From contig WARS01002812.1 of the NCBI GenBank assembly GCA_008933995.1, positions 744,001-808,000 of the forward strand: DNA of 64,000 nt. Reading direction: 5' to 3'. The notes below the pieces were generated by a model. That model had not been told where the DNA came from. It worked only from the letters and a program-made list of their open reading frames with translations, and did no database searches. Below, piece by piece: positions 31,901 through 40,600 of this stretch (its first letter is position 1; each line of letters opens with the position of its first letter). The translations under genes were made by a program, and so were the position numbers. This DNA is from Datnioides undecimradiatus. Its lineage: Eukaryota > Chordata > Actinopteri > Lobotiformes > Datnioididae.

Positions 31901-33307
31901 CAAAGAAATGTGATAAAGCCAGGTGCATTATCTCAGGAAAGTTAATTTATTTAAAGTGCATTTTTATCTTAATTCGAGGGAAAAGCTTAGAAATATACTT
32001 TATAAGCTAATGGGAAGAACTCATTCCAGTATTAGAAGCCTCTGTGGCTGAGCAGAGATGTCAGGCAGAGCCGGGTATGACAAATTAAGATTAAACCAAA
32101 CGTGCATTTCTGCTTCAGAGTGTTTGAAATCTCCTTTCTGACTGCGGCATGTGTGTTTGTGCTGCAGGCAGGGGCCTAGTGTGGAGCGAGGACACAGAGA
32201 TGTCGTACACCAACTGGGAGGCGCATGATGTCGCCTTCTCTGTTCTGTCTCCAAACTCCTGCTTCTGGATCCAGAGCAACAGCGGCCTGTGGAAACCGGG
32301 CTCCTGCAGGAACCGCACGCACGGCGTCATCTGCAAGCAGCCTCGCAGTAAGCGCACACAAGACCACTGTGGCCGGAGCGGGGCCGAGTCTCGGAGCCAG
32401 GTCTAGATGAGTCATTCGGGTTTTAGATCAACAATGAGGTCACAGCAAATTAGGCTGTTTTCGGTTTAAAGCTAAAAGCTGAAGTTGAATGCCGTGGCTC
32501 GTACGCAGACGCGGCGTCTTTAAACATCGAACCAACCAATCAATCAAATTGGACTAGTTACCAGGGAACAAACGCGGAGCGACTGTTATCACCCAGTAAC
32601 CAGTAGTTAATGAGTCGCTGATGAATATAAGTGAGCAACGAATCAGCAGCTGTTATGCTAATGAGTGCTTCCCTGATACTTCCTGTATAGTAGATAATGT
32701 TGATTTACCAGTGAACAGACTTAATTAGTTCTTTATTATTTATTATATCAATCATAATACTGTAGCTTTGTCATTTAGTGTAGTCTGCATCTGTGATCCT
32801 CGAGTAGCAACAACGAGGGAAGCACTAATTAATGACTCATCAGTTGTCGGGTTTACGCCTCATTTGTTGCCGGGCAACCACTCGAATGTTGTGTCTCTTA
32901 TTGTAAAGTGTGACAGGAACATGTCACACGGTGGGGCGGACGCTGAAGCAGTCAGTTCTGAATTGTCCTCTCTTCTACCTGCAGGTACTGGAGCCTCACC
33001 TGTGACATGTAAGTATGAGCCTCTGCTGAATTCACTAAGCGAGTTATGTATGCCAACGCTGACTCCCGTCCTCTGCCTCCACCCAGCGGATGCCGACCAC
33101 TTGCCCACTCTGATCGTCGTCATGGTGACGTGCCTGGCGCTGGTGCTGCTGGTCGTCGGCGTGATCTACCTGTACCGCCGGCGAACCGTCGGGTCCCGGG
33201 GCTCCTACGAGGGGGCCCGCTACAGCCGCACCAACTCCAGCCTCACGGAGCAGACTGAGAAGAACATCCTGGTGTCTGACATGGAGCTGAACGAGCAGCC
33301 GGAGTAG
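13508..33307 (+). CDS. mrc2: C-type mannose receptor 2 (Endo180/uPARAP), 29 coding exons
   Basis: Recycling endocytic receptor that internalises collagen, binds mannose/fucose/GlcNAc glycans and associates with the urokinase receptor (family knowledge). Exons: 13508-13571, 18602-19003, 20506-20679, 20814-20978, 21612-21725, 21966-22109, 22195-22386, 22878-23032, 23205-23309, 25549-25664, 25775-25923, 27005-27222, 28066-28208, 28285-28381, 28468-28597, 28732-28764, 28893-29059, 29287-29455, 29548-29690, 29827-29935, 30099-30265, 30355-30463, 30569-30807, 30893-31055, 31166-31315, 31559-31672, 32168-32347, 32985-33008, 33087-33307. Joined: 4356 nt, 1451 aa (human 1479). Order: signal peptide, Cys-rich domain, fibronectin type II domain, eight C-type lectin-like domains, one transmembrane helix, short tail. 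The tail [14 protein letters not shown] motif and the EPN in CRD2 separate it from MRC1, PLA2R1 and LY75. One intron is GC-AG and one donor is weak. The first exon is the least certain part. Confidence 0.95.
13572..18601 (+). other. mrc2: mrc2 intron 1 (5 kb)
   Basis: Large first intron from GTGAGT to the CTGCACAG acceptor. No coding exon recognised on either strand. It includes a 12-base C run (13701-13712), a poly-A stretch near 15,630, an octamer at 15023-15030 and a short CA repeat near 15,943. First introns of this size often hold enhancers, but none can be named. Confidence 0.6.
18602..19003 (+). other. mrc2: mrc2 exon 2: N-terminal cysteine-rich domain
   Basis: A 402-base exon for residues about 22-155, the ricin B-type Cys-rich domain of the mannose receptor family. 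[15 protein letters not shown] matches the conserved family core, with LGLYTCDRE downstream. In MRC1 this domain binds sulphated glycans; in MRC2 that activity is reported absent. A Ser-rich insert (about residues 132-143) is longer and simpler than the mammalian sequence. Confidence 0.92.
19004..20505 (+). other. mrc2: mrc2 intron 2
   Basis: GT-AG intron of 1.5 kb. It contains a CpG-rich patch (about 19,270-19,420) and a pure (AG)20 microsatellite at 19917-19956. No coding exon. Confidence 0.85.
19917..19956. repeat. AG microsatellite in mrc2 intron 2
   Basis: Twenty uninterrupted AG units. Confidence 0.95.
20506..20679 (+). other. mrc2: mrc2 exon 3: fibronectin type II domain
   Basis: Residues about 156-213 contain the complete FNII fold with its four Cys: [23 protein letters not shown] and WGFCPVK. 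This is the collagen-binding module of the receptor. The aromatic residues lining the collagen pocket (Tyr, Trp, Phe) are present. Confidence 0.95.
20814..22109 (+). other. mrc2: mrc2 CRD1 (exons 4-6)
   Basis: First C-type lectin-like domain, residues about 217-345, split over three exons with phase-1 junctions. Landmarks: [21 protein letters not shown], then [11 protein letters not shown] and LPYVCKK. The EPN/QPD sugar-binding triplet reads QPN, so Ca-dependent sugar binding is doubtful, as for most CRDs of this protein. Confidence 0.93.
20979..21611 (+). other. mrc2: mrc2 intron 4
   Basis: GT-AG intron of 633 bases, AT-rich in the middle; nothing else seen. Confidence 0.85.
22195..23309 (+). 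other. mrc2: mrc2 CRD2, the sugar-binding lectin domain (exons 7-9)
   Basis: Residues about 355-505. CRD2 is the only CRD of mammalian Endo180 shown to bind mannose, fucose and GlcNAc with calcium. The EPN motif is intact ([11 protein letters not shown] at about 453-455) and LWIGLHD is normal. The second calcium motif, WND in human, reads WDD here (about 474-476), a conservative change that keeps an oxygen ligand. Exon 9 ends after the linker that begins CRD3. Confidence 0.93.
22387..22877 (+). other. mrc2: mrc2 intron 7
   Basis: GT-AG intron of 491 bases inside CRD2; nothing else seen. Confidence 0.85.
24587..24599. promoter_or_regulatory. X-box (RFX) motif 1 in mrc2 intron 9
   Basis: GTTACC-T-AGCAAC is a full match to the RFX X-box consensus GTNRCC(0-3N)RGYAAC. 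A second full match lies 66 bases further on. Function is inferred from the motif only. Confidence 0.4.
24666..24678. promoter_or_regulatory. X-box (RFX) motif 2 in mrc2 intron 9
   Basis: GTTGCC-A-GGTAAC also fits the X-box consensus GTNRCC(0-3N)RGYAAC, with a one-base spacer like its partner at 24587. Paired X-boxes are typical of RFX-bound enhancers. Confidence 0.4.
25549..27222 (+). other. mrc2: mrc2 CRD3 and start of CRD4 (exons 10-12)
   Basis: CRD3 spans residues about 505-635: [30 protein letters not shown] and then [16 protein letters not shown]. Exon 12 continues through a Pro-rich linker ([10 protein letters not shown]) into the first strand of CRD4 ([14 protein letters not shown]). 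No sugar-binding EPN or QPD triplet survives. Confidence 0.92.
25924..27004 (+). other. mrc2: mrc2 intron 11
   Basis: GT-AG intron of 1.1 kb inside CRD3, largely AT-rich; nothing else seen. Confidence 0.85.
27223..28065 (+). other. mrc2: mrc2 intron 12
   Basis: GT-AG intron of 843 bases near the start of CRD4, AT-rich from about 27,590; nothing else seen. Confidence 0.85.
28066..28597 (+). other. mrc2: mrc2 CRD4 (exons 13-15)
   Basis: Main part of CRD4, residues about 667-789: [36 protein letters not shown] and [10 protein letters not shown]. The NFG-YYYN section replaces the Asp-rich loop of human CRD4. Structural Cys and the WIGL core are intact. Confidence 0.93.
28732..29600 (+). other. 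mrc2: mrc2 CRD5 (exons 16-19, first part)
   Basis: Residues about 790-930. Exon 16 is a 33-base micro-exon (28732-28764) encoding an acidic linker (EKEPEVSE). Exon 17 starts CRD5 proper ([13 protein letters not shown]). Exon 17 ends at AAG before GC rather than GT. Exon 18 carries [18 protein letters not shown], and exon 19 starts with ADWADQKC and ends the domain with LPYVCKR. Confidence 0.88.
29060..29286 (+). other. mrc2: mrc2 intron 17, non-canonical GC-AG
   Basis: The upstream exon must end in phase 0 after AAG (residue 856) to join the next exon. The intron then begins GCACGG, not GT, and ends CTTCAG. No GT in the needed phase occurs before the next stop. GC-AG introns are a known minor class recognised by the ordinary spliceosome. 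Confidence 0.7.
29601..30463 (+). other. mrc2: mrc2 CRD6 (exons 19-22)
   Basis: A Thr/Pro-rich linker ([12 protein letters not shown]) leads into CRD6, residues about 945-1088: [34 protein letters not shown] and NGFICQR. The GEP-D loop lacks a canonical sugar triplet. Four short introns interrupt it. Confidence 0.92.
30569..31055 (+). other. mrc2: mrc2 CRD7 (exons 23-24)
   Basis: Residues about 1089-1222, after a Pro/Ala-rich linker ([11 protein letters not shown]). Landmarks: [19 protein letters not shown], then [19 protein letters not shown] and [11 protein letters not shown]. The usual WIGL reads WISL and the sequence is the most divergent of the eight CRDs, as in human MRC2. Confidence 0.9.
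31166..32347 (+). other. mrc2: mrc2 CRD8 (exons 25-27)
   Basis: Residues about 1223-1370: [55 protein letters not shown], then [17 protein letters not shown] and GVICKQPR. Frame and homology require the donor at 31673 (GTCCAG), giving [14 protein letters not shown]; a stronger-looking GTGAGA sits 7 bases upstream but would break the frame. Confidence 0.88.
31673..32167 (+). other. mrc2: mrc2 intron 26
   Basis: Intron of 495 bases starting with the weak donor GTCCAG and ending GCTGCAG. AT-rich centre; nothing else seen. Confidence 0.75.
32348..32984 (+). other. mrc2: mrc2 intron 27
   Basis: GT-AG intron of 637 bases. Its last part is open in the frame of the stalk exon but shows no homology, so no extra exon is called. 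Confidence 0.75.
32985..33307 (+). other. mrc2: mrc2 stalk, transmembrane helix and tail (exons 28-29)
   Basis: Exon 28 is a 24-base micro-exon for the membrane-proximal stalk. Exon 29 encodes DADHLP, a 22-residue hydrophobic helix (about 1385-1406), the stop-transfer YRRR and a tail of about 44 residues. The tail keeps the dihydrophobic LV (about 1440-1441) within NILVSDMEL that drives clathrin endocytosis in Endo180. Stop TAG at 33305-33307. Confidence 0.93.
33009..33086 (+). other. mrc2: mrc2 intron 28: 78 bases, stop-free and in frame
   Basis: A short GT-AG intron (GTAAGT to CACCCAG) whose length is a multiple of three and which has no stop in the reading frame. Retention would insert 26 residues between CRD8 and the membrane. 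Human MRC2 has no such insert, so splicing is assumed. Confidence 0.75.
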
Positions 33308-35040
33308 CAGAGCCGCTCCGGGACCAGGACAGGACCCGACCTGACACGGGAGAGGCCGGTTTCGATGTGCTGACTCAGACAGACATTGTGGCATTTATGT
33401 TTTTGGGGGGTTGTTTTTTGTCTCTTTTGAAACCAAAAAAAAAAAGAAAAAAAAAGATTTTTAAAGTGCTGAAGGGCTGTGTAGAGCGCAGCAGATGTGT
33501 AGTGTTTAAATTGAAACCCCCGCCTTCTCAATCCTCTTTTAGACTTAGCCGTCGTCCCAGACAAATCAGATCCTTCACCAAAAAGCATTCATGACGGTCA
33601 TAAATGGATCGACTGGGACCTTAGTTTCATCACAGCTGGAAAAGTTCAACTTAAAATTGACTCCTCGTCTCTTTTTCGCGGCGTTTACTTCCTGTCCCGT
33701 CCAAATTTCGATTGAAAGTCTTGCAAAGCAAACGAAAAGGTACGACCACGGCCGCACATCGACTCCAAACGGAAGCCATTTGTCTCTGTCCTCCAACTGC
33801 AAAGTCACAGTCTTCTTCGGGACCAAACTCATCTTTTGTTTTTTTTTTGTTTTTGTTTCCTTTTATGCCGTGACAGTATTTACCTGAACTCTGAGGCGCG
33901 TTGTCGTTGTTTTCATGGCGTTCCTGTCCTTTCCGGTGATCTGTCGTCATCTGCGCAGCTGCAGAGAACTGTTACTGATGATGCATGTGTGGATCTTGCG
34001 AGCCTGCCTCTCTCCTCCTCTCTGATCCGACACGTCAGCACCAGCTGTCAGTCGAGCAGAGGGCGGCGGGGGAGGAGAGAGAGACCAAATGTGAATGTGT
34101 GGAAGGTGACAAGGGCCGTCATTAGCGGTGACCTCAAACCGTCTGAGGGCAGTACACTAGAATTGTGCACATTGCTGATGAACTCAGCATTCGGAGCTGG
34201 GCTTTAAACAGACTACATTGTCTTTTTGGTACCGCAGCACATGTCGGCACTTTCCGCTGTTATTTTGAGCTAACTCAAATATTAGTTATCCACTTGCTTC
34301 GTAGCCATTATCTGTAAGGCTCAGCCGCTGCTCTGTGATTCTGGACTTTAATTTGTTTTGGCTCGTCACGCCACCACCTGGAGCTGACTCAGCATTTTTT
34401 TTTATTTTTTTTTTTCAGGACAGTAATTTTCTTTGTACGCAGCATGAAAAAGGGTTAGCCGCACTCGTGGTGTTTATGCAAGTTTGCATTTTCTGTATGT
34501 TGTATCGCCGGGCTCTCCCCCCCCCCACTTTGTCCTTTTAACGATGATGATTGCAATATGTTTTCGACTTATGTGCGACTGGTTAAGACATCTGGAAAGT
34601 TTCCTCCTGTTACGGGATGATTGCCAACGCTTGAGCCTCTCATTGCCCCACAAAGGAAAACATCCCTCATGTGAATGACACCGTTGTGTATGTGTATGAG
34701 CCAAAGGATGCTTTAAAAAGTGAATTCACCCCAGGAGTGAACCTCTCTCTGTTCCTTTCCCTACGTCATTTTGAGATTTTGCATTTGCGACCGCATTTTT
34801 CAGAGTTCATCTGCCTGCTCGAACATTTTTCCTTCTCCCCTCAGCTCTTTGCCTCTCTCGGTGCATTTCTGTCTTTTCGCTGGGAGGAATGCTTTGGAGC
34901 CGTTTCAGTCTGAGGCTTTTGGTGTTTCACTGAGCTGCTGTGAAAAAAAAAAAAAAAGAAGAAGAAGAAAAAACCCAGCAGCTCCACGAGTTGGACTGAG
35001 ATAGAGGGGGAAGGGAGGAGGAGAGGGAGTAAGTTGAATT

Positions 35041-35083
35041 GTGTGTGGTGTGTGTGTGAGTGTGTGTGTGTGTGTGTGTGTGT
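35041..35083. repeat. GT microsatellite in mrc2 3' UTR
   Basis: Imperfect GT run of about 20 units within the inferred 3' UTR. Confidence 0.9.
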
Positions 35084-35494
35084 TCAGTCTCCAGCTGTGG
35101 AATGTTGAGTCGGCAAGAAGAGCTCAGTGGCACGTCTGGAACCAATCAGAGGAGGAGGGCTCAGGGACATGAAGGGTCAGAGAGACGACTGAAAAAAGGA
35201 AAAGTAGACTAAGGAGGAAAGGGAGGTGTGGGGTGCGAGGAGGAGTCGGGGATGTAGGAAGAGAGGAAGGCAGGGAAGGAGGAGTGTAAAGGCTGCAGGG
35301 ATTTGTCCCGGACTTACCCCGGCCTCTGCCGGTGGTTTACTGCACAGGTTTGCCTCCGCGTGCAGCTGATGTGGAAGGATTGAGGTGCGAAGGTGCGACG
35401 ACCCTCCGTGTTCCCCGACGAGATTGTGTTTATTACGCAGGCTGGCTCTTGTCCCTGTGAAGATTACCTGTTTTTGTCATTTTTATATGAAATG

Positions 35495-35500
35495 AATAAA
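35495..35500 (+). terminator. mrc2: poly(A) signal of mrc2
   Basis: AATAAA, the first seen after the mrc2 stop codon on the + strand, with GT/T-rich sequence within about 80 bases after it. Confidence 0.5.
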
Positions 35501-35515
35501 GTCTATGCTCTCAAA

Positions 35516-37541
35516 GCTTCTCTTCACACAGTTATTTCTGGATTAATAATCACTGCGGAGCTGTGGAGTTGTTTACTTCCTCAGAGGCAGGCAGGATACT
35601 ATATATATATATATGTGTGTTTGTGACCTACTGGTAAGTTCTTCATACTGCGAGTTTCTCAAGTCACTGAGCCGGGAAATGAGTGAAGGAACTGATGTGG
35701 GAACTGTGGACTGTGATGTGCACGTTTTCCCACAAGAGGGCGCAACTCGCCTGCTGCATGAGGCACGTCCTCTTGTTCAGTCTCTCTCCCTCTCTCTCTC
35801 CCTCCCTCCCTCCGTCTGCCCATGTCAGTGTGTGTTTTCCCCCGAATCACGTCTCTGCAGAGGAGCACAAGTAACCTTCAGGTCGTGATCAGTCGCAGGA
35901 TTCTCCGCTGCTTTGTGATGGCAGTTGGGCAGTTGTATGCAAATCACACGTGACTTTGCCTGATAACGCGCTGCTGCGGTGGTGGAGCAGCAGCTGGAAG
36001 ACGTCCCGCACCCCTTTTCTCCCCCAGCTGCTTGAGCAGGTACACCAACATGGAGTGGGTGCTTCAACCCCTGCACCAGGGGGTGATGGGAGCTTGCGGC
36101 CTCTTCCCTGCAGCGTCACTCGCAAAGCCAGTAAATTGCTTGTTATTCAAATCAAACTGGCCCTCTGTAATCCATCTCACTTAGGATGAATGTCACAACT
36201 CATCCGACTGCATGCCGCAGGCACTCAGTTTAAAGCATCCAGGGGTTGCGTGGCCCAGCAGTTGTTTATAAGTTCCACAGCCCCTCCGCCTGTTGTTCTT
36301 AATGCGTCTCTGGTGCATTGAAACTTTAAACATCGCGTTTTTCTCTCTGCTGCATTTCAGACACGGCTCTGGCTGCGTCTAACATCTCCACCTTTAGCTT
36401 TATTTGCATGCTTTGGCTGCGACCCGTGGTCTAAACAGCTCTCCGTACTTTTAAAACACAACTTTTCAAGCCGTGTGCATCTCCGGCTGCGTTGTTTCAG
36501 TCATTTGCTGCACTTAATAATCATGCTACGCAGCTGAGGAGCACATTTAATTGAAATGTTTCCCTGGCTACCGCTGAAGGATATTTAAAGTTACAGTCCG
36601 ACACTGTGTCTGTGATACTGTGTGTGTTTGCGTGTGCACGGTACATCTCCATCACCTTCTGTCACGAGGATCCAAACCATGCACCTGACGTGTTTCTGCG
36701 CAGCTGCTCTGCCTCCTACTTCATATTTTAATGACTTCAGGTTATTCGTATTCTTTTCTAGCAGCGGATTCACTGCCGCTGTTGTTTTTCTCCTCATTTA
36801 CTCATTTGATGATGCGGTAACGGCTCACCGAAAAGGTCATGCGGGTAATATAAAAGTGTCAGTGTGAGGTGAGAAAGGTCCACTCATGATGGCGGTCTGT
36901 GGGGCTTCTCTCTGCAACATGCACGGCAGCAATAGCTAAGGCAGCAGCCATCTTGCCTGAGGCGTCTTGAATGCAACTGTCTTGGGTTTTGGGGTTTAAA
37001 GGCGGCGGAGGTCTCTTCTCTGGGACTAACAGAACAATATCACTGCTTCGTTCCTCCTCGCCTCCTCTGAGATACTCAAGTAAAACCCTTCATGATTAAT
37101 TAACCAACAAAAGGGGATAGAAAGAAGAGTGAAACTCTTCAGCTCATGCCTAATCAATGTCCTCTTAATTTGAAGGTTTGACGCTCAGATCCTGCTCTCG
37201 TGTTGTTCTCATGCCGCTGTGTGTTCCCCCTCCTCCCACTCCAAGGTTTCTTCCTATCTGGCTGTGCTGGCGCTGCAGGTTGAGGGGAGGGAAACCAGAG
37301 AGAAAGCGACGTTAACAAGTGAAATTAAAAACCCATTCACTCTCCTCAGTCATCCATTTGGAGGCCGGCCAAAGGAGAAGCAGCTGTTGGGCTGGCAATG
37401 GAGGAGGGAGACAGGGAGCGAGACACAGGGAGTCGGAGAGAGAGAGAGAGGACAGGAGGAGAGGGGGGAAAAGTGAATTCAGAAAGAGAGAGAGAGCTTT
37501 AAAAGGACTGGGATCATGCAGTGCTCGCCCCGAACACCAGA
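35516..37541. other. downstream intergenic sequence
   Basis: No gene recognised. It contains a CT-rich stretch (35,785-35,815), octamers at 35937-35944 and 36402-36409, and a GA-rich tract at about 37,400-37,500 leading to a candidate exon. Short open frames here resemble nothing known. Confidence 0.5.
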
Positions 37542-37661
37542 ATGGACTCTTTTGAAAAGAAGCTGCCTAATAAAAACTCTCTGCACCGAGAATTCATGTT
37601 GGCCTATATAGAATCAACTGCATTTAAAGCCTCTAGATCTCATATGCAAAGTCCAGGATGG
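37542..37661 (+). CDS. candidate first coding exon, unrecognised
   Basis: An ATG in an excellent start context (A at -3, G at +4) opens exactly 40 codons, with no stop, up to a strong donor (GTAAGT at 37662) in phase 0. A TATA-like TTTAAAAG lies about 40 bases upstream, after a GA-rich tract. The peptide begins MDSFEKKLPNKNSLHREFM; I do not recognise it, and I found no second exon to join. A chance open frame of this size is quite possible. Confidence 0.2.
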
Positions 37662-40600
37662 GTAAGTATCAGTAATGAATGTGGACACACGTGTGACCTG
37701 TTGGTTTCCAGGTAGTTTTGACTCTAGTTGATAATGTGCCGTGCAGGGGTTTTGAGACGTTTGCCTTTAAGCTCGGCGCTGTAAAGACAATCTCCTGTCG
37801 AATGTACGCCTTTATTTCTCAGTATCCATGTGCAATATATCGTCTTTGTTGAAATTCAATTCAAAAAACAGCCCCAAGGTCAGAGAAAACCAGATGGCGG
37901 AGGTCTGTTTTCGGCTGAATCCGCGACTGTAGCGTCCTGCTAACGCATTGATTTCCAGCATCCCAGCATTGACCTCATACAACAGGAGATTTTAAAAGGG
38001 ACGTCTCTCTCTCTCTCTCTCTCAGCATAAACACCACATCAGAATCCCCGAAGGCTGGCGAATGCACTTCATTGTTGCTCGGTGCTGCGCGATGCAGTAC
38101 GACGGAGGTGAAAGGAACGGGCTTTCTGATGCACGAAGCGCTGCGAGGTGAGCGCTCTGGAGCAACTTTCCACCAAAACAAGGCTTAAAATCTCCGATTT
38201 GTCGAATGAACGTCAAATAAAACCCAAAGTATCTGCACGGCACGATGGAGCAGGGAGCAAACAATGCTGTGCTCGATTCGATTGAACTCGTCCTTTAATG
38301 TTTCTGCAGACCGAGTCTCTTCTGCAGGCGGAGCGGTCCCAATACCGCGCTCTCAAGTGGCCGCAGCGTACTCGCGCCGCACCTGCTTCATTTCATACCG
38401 AGGCGCCGCAGAGACGATGATGTCCCCGTCCCTGTTATCTGCAGTGCTAAGAGCTCTTGGCCGAGATTGCTTCTGGTGTGTCGTCGTGCAGTATGACAGC
38501 TCTCTATCCACCTGTTGTCGCTGCCAGATGCTTGTCATAGGCGAGCCCCTCTGAACTGTGAGCGCAGAGTCAATATAATAATCTCCTTTGCCAGTGGGTT
38601 GCCTGATAAACACTTTGGAGACACACTGACATACCCGGAGATGCACTTCTCTCTCAGCCGAGAAGGCCCCATCTGGAATCGGCCATTGATTTTTAGTCAA
38701 AATGATTTTTTTTTTATGGCCATGAAAACAACCCCTGTGTGCCAGCTTCTTTAAAACGGGGGATCAAATTCCCTAATCTTTGTCCAAATCAAAGGCTGCA
38801 CACTTCAAAGTGACTGGATCAGCAGAGATGCACACAGAGTGCCAACAACAGAGCGGGAGAGTGGGGGAAAAAAAGAAAAAATCAGCTTTGCTCTCACTTT
38901 GCTGTCCAAACTCATTTCAACTCCCGTCTTTCTTCTGCCTCCTCGTCTTTCTAGTGAGTTTGCAGGGGCTTTGTGTTTCAGTTTGAGCGTGTGTGTGTGT
39001 GTGTGTGTGTGTTGCAGTGGACAGTTGTAAAAGAGAAACTCCGAAGGGCCGAAAGGATGGAGTGTGTGCAGAGGTGGGTTGGGGCGGCAGATGGGGGGGG
39101 TGGCGGCGTGGAGGACTCAAGGCTGGGTGTGGTGCAGTTATCTCCTCAGTGCAGATGAGAACATGTCTTTGCCCGCGGGATGCTGCTCTTTCTCAGGGCC
39201 AAGGACAGCATCCGTGTGGTGAAAGGGATTATGGGCACGCCGTTCCCAGTCTCTGCCTTTGGCGGAGCCGGCATCTGCGCGCCGTTGTCCTGTTTGTTGG
39301 CCATTTTTCAGGTATGCAATTAGCATCCTTAATGGCTCTAATTAGGGCCTGGACGGTTTGCGCTAATTTCAAAAGCAAACCCCTTTTATGTGCAGATGAA
39401 AAGTGGATGAGGGAGCGGACGTGTCACCATAACAACACTTATTTTGTATGCAACATTTTAAGATTGTTGATTTTTCATTTTTATTCCCATTTTCTGCCCC
39501 CGGGACACAGTTTGCTGAGCTGTTTGGAGCCTCAGACGGGAGCTCGGCTGCGCCGTAGCCAAGGCCGCAGAATGAAGTAACGTGAAACAGCGGTGACGGG
39601 ATCTTCGCGAGGTGCCCACTCCGCCACCTGCCTGATGACAATGCCTTACTGTAAACAACAAAAGGCTCCATTATCACCCCTAACCAGGGACAGGATTAGA
39701 CACGTCCTCATTTGCATGGATTTCTACCCCAAAATAATAATAATAAGGAGGTGCAAATAAGGAAGAAATAGAGACAAAAGGTGAAGCTAATTTATGGAAA
39801 GCTCAGCTGCTCCAGTGCTCTCTGCTTTGATGCTTAATCCGTTATTAACCCCCGCAACGTTAGGCAAACACACATGAAGATGCACGTGCAAGTACCCTTT
39901 GTCATGCACACACACACCTTGAGCAGCAGAGGATTCCTGAGTCAGGGGAACCAGGCACTGGAGCCAATATTACCCCTCTGGGAAATAAAGATAGGGCAAG
40001 GGTGCAGGAGGAGCGAGACGAGGCTACTGTGAAGACACGCAGCAGAGCACCAACCCAATCCCACTCGTATTTACTCTCGCTGGTTTCCAGGGCGATGGCG
40101 GTAGACTCTGCCTCTCGTGCAGAAGCAAAACCCACTTAGAGGAGGAGAATTCGGCCTTGAAACTAAAACGTAGCGAGGGGGGAAAATGTTCCATCACGGG
40201 GAGCTCTTTCTCCTCGTGCAGCAGATTTCTGACAATACAGACTTTACACGTGAGTGTGTGTGTGTGTTTTAAAATGAGCTACGTAAAACAACAGACCCCA
40301 GTTTCCAGCCTTAAGCCACGCCTGTCTGCACATTTCACCTGTTTGTGCTGTTAAGCATATTCCCAGTCAGCGTGCTCCAGATAAGCAGAGTTAAAACGAA
40401 GGTGCACTGCATAGCTGCGGCTCGTGTGCGCCTGTGTTTATGTGTGTGTCGGGGGATGGGATGGAGGTTTCACCCAGTGGTTTGCCGCTGAGTGTTTTCC
40501 TCTGTGAAGCAGTCAGGATATGCAGAGATGAGCTCCATTGTTGGCATAAATTTCTTGGCCCAGGCATGCTGCCTCTCCACTGGGCATCTCCCCCCTCATA

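Larger units (their letters stand above)
33308..35515 (+). other. mrc2: mrc2 3' UTR
   Basis: From the stop codon to just after the first AATAAA seen, at 35495. It contains A- and T-rich tracts, a 10-base C run (34517-34526), a GT microsatellite (35041-35083) and a purine-rich stretch (35,200-35,290). The length (2.2 kb) is inferred from the poly(A) signal. Confidence 0.6.

Noticed and set aside
32768..32984. Extension of mrc2 exon 28 upstream
   Set aside because: The frame is open, but the peptide has no counterpart in MRC2 and a clear GCAG acceptor lies at 32984.
13508..33307. Assignment of the receptor to mrc1, pla2r1 or ly75
   Set aside because: Eight CRDs, EPN in CRD2 and the NILVSDMEL tail are specific to MRC2; LY75 has ten CRDs, and MRC1 uses CRD4 for sugar.
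38353..38700. Minus-strand 115-codon open frame
   Set aside because: No homology recognised and no codon-bias or splice support.
39016..39072. Possible exon after TTGCAG with 19 open codons and a GTGGGT donor
   Set aside because: Short, next to a GT repeat, no recognisable protein and no partner exon.
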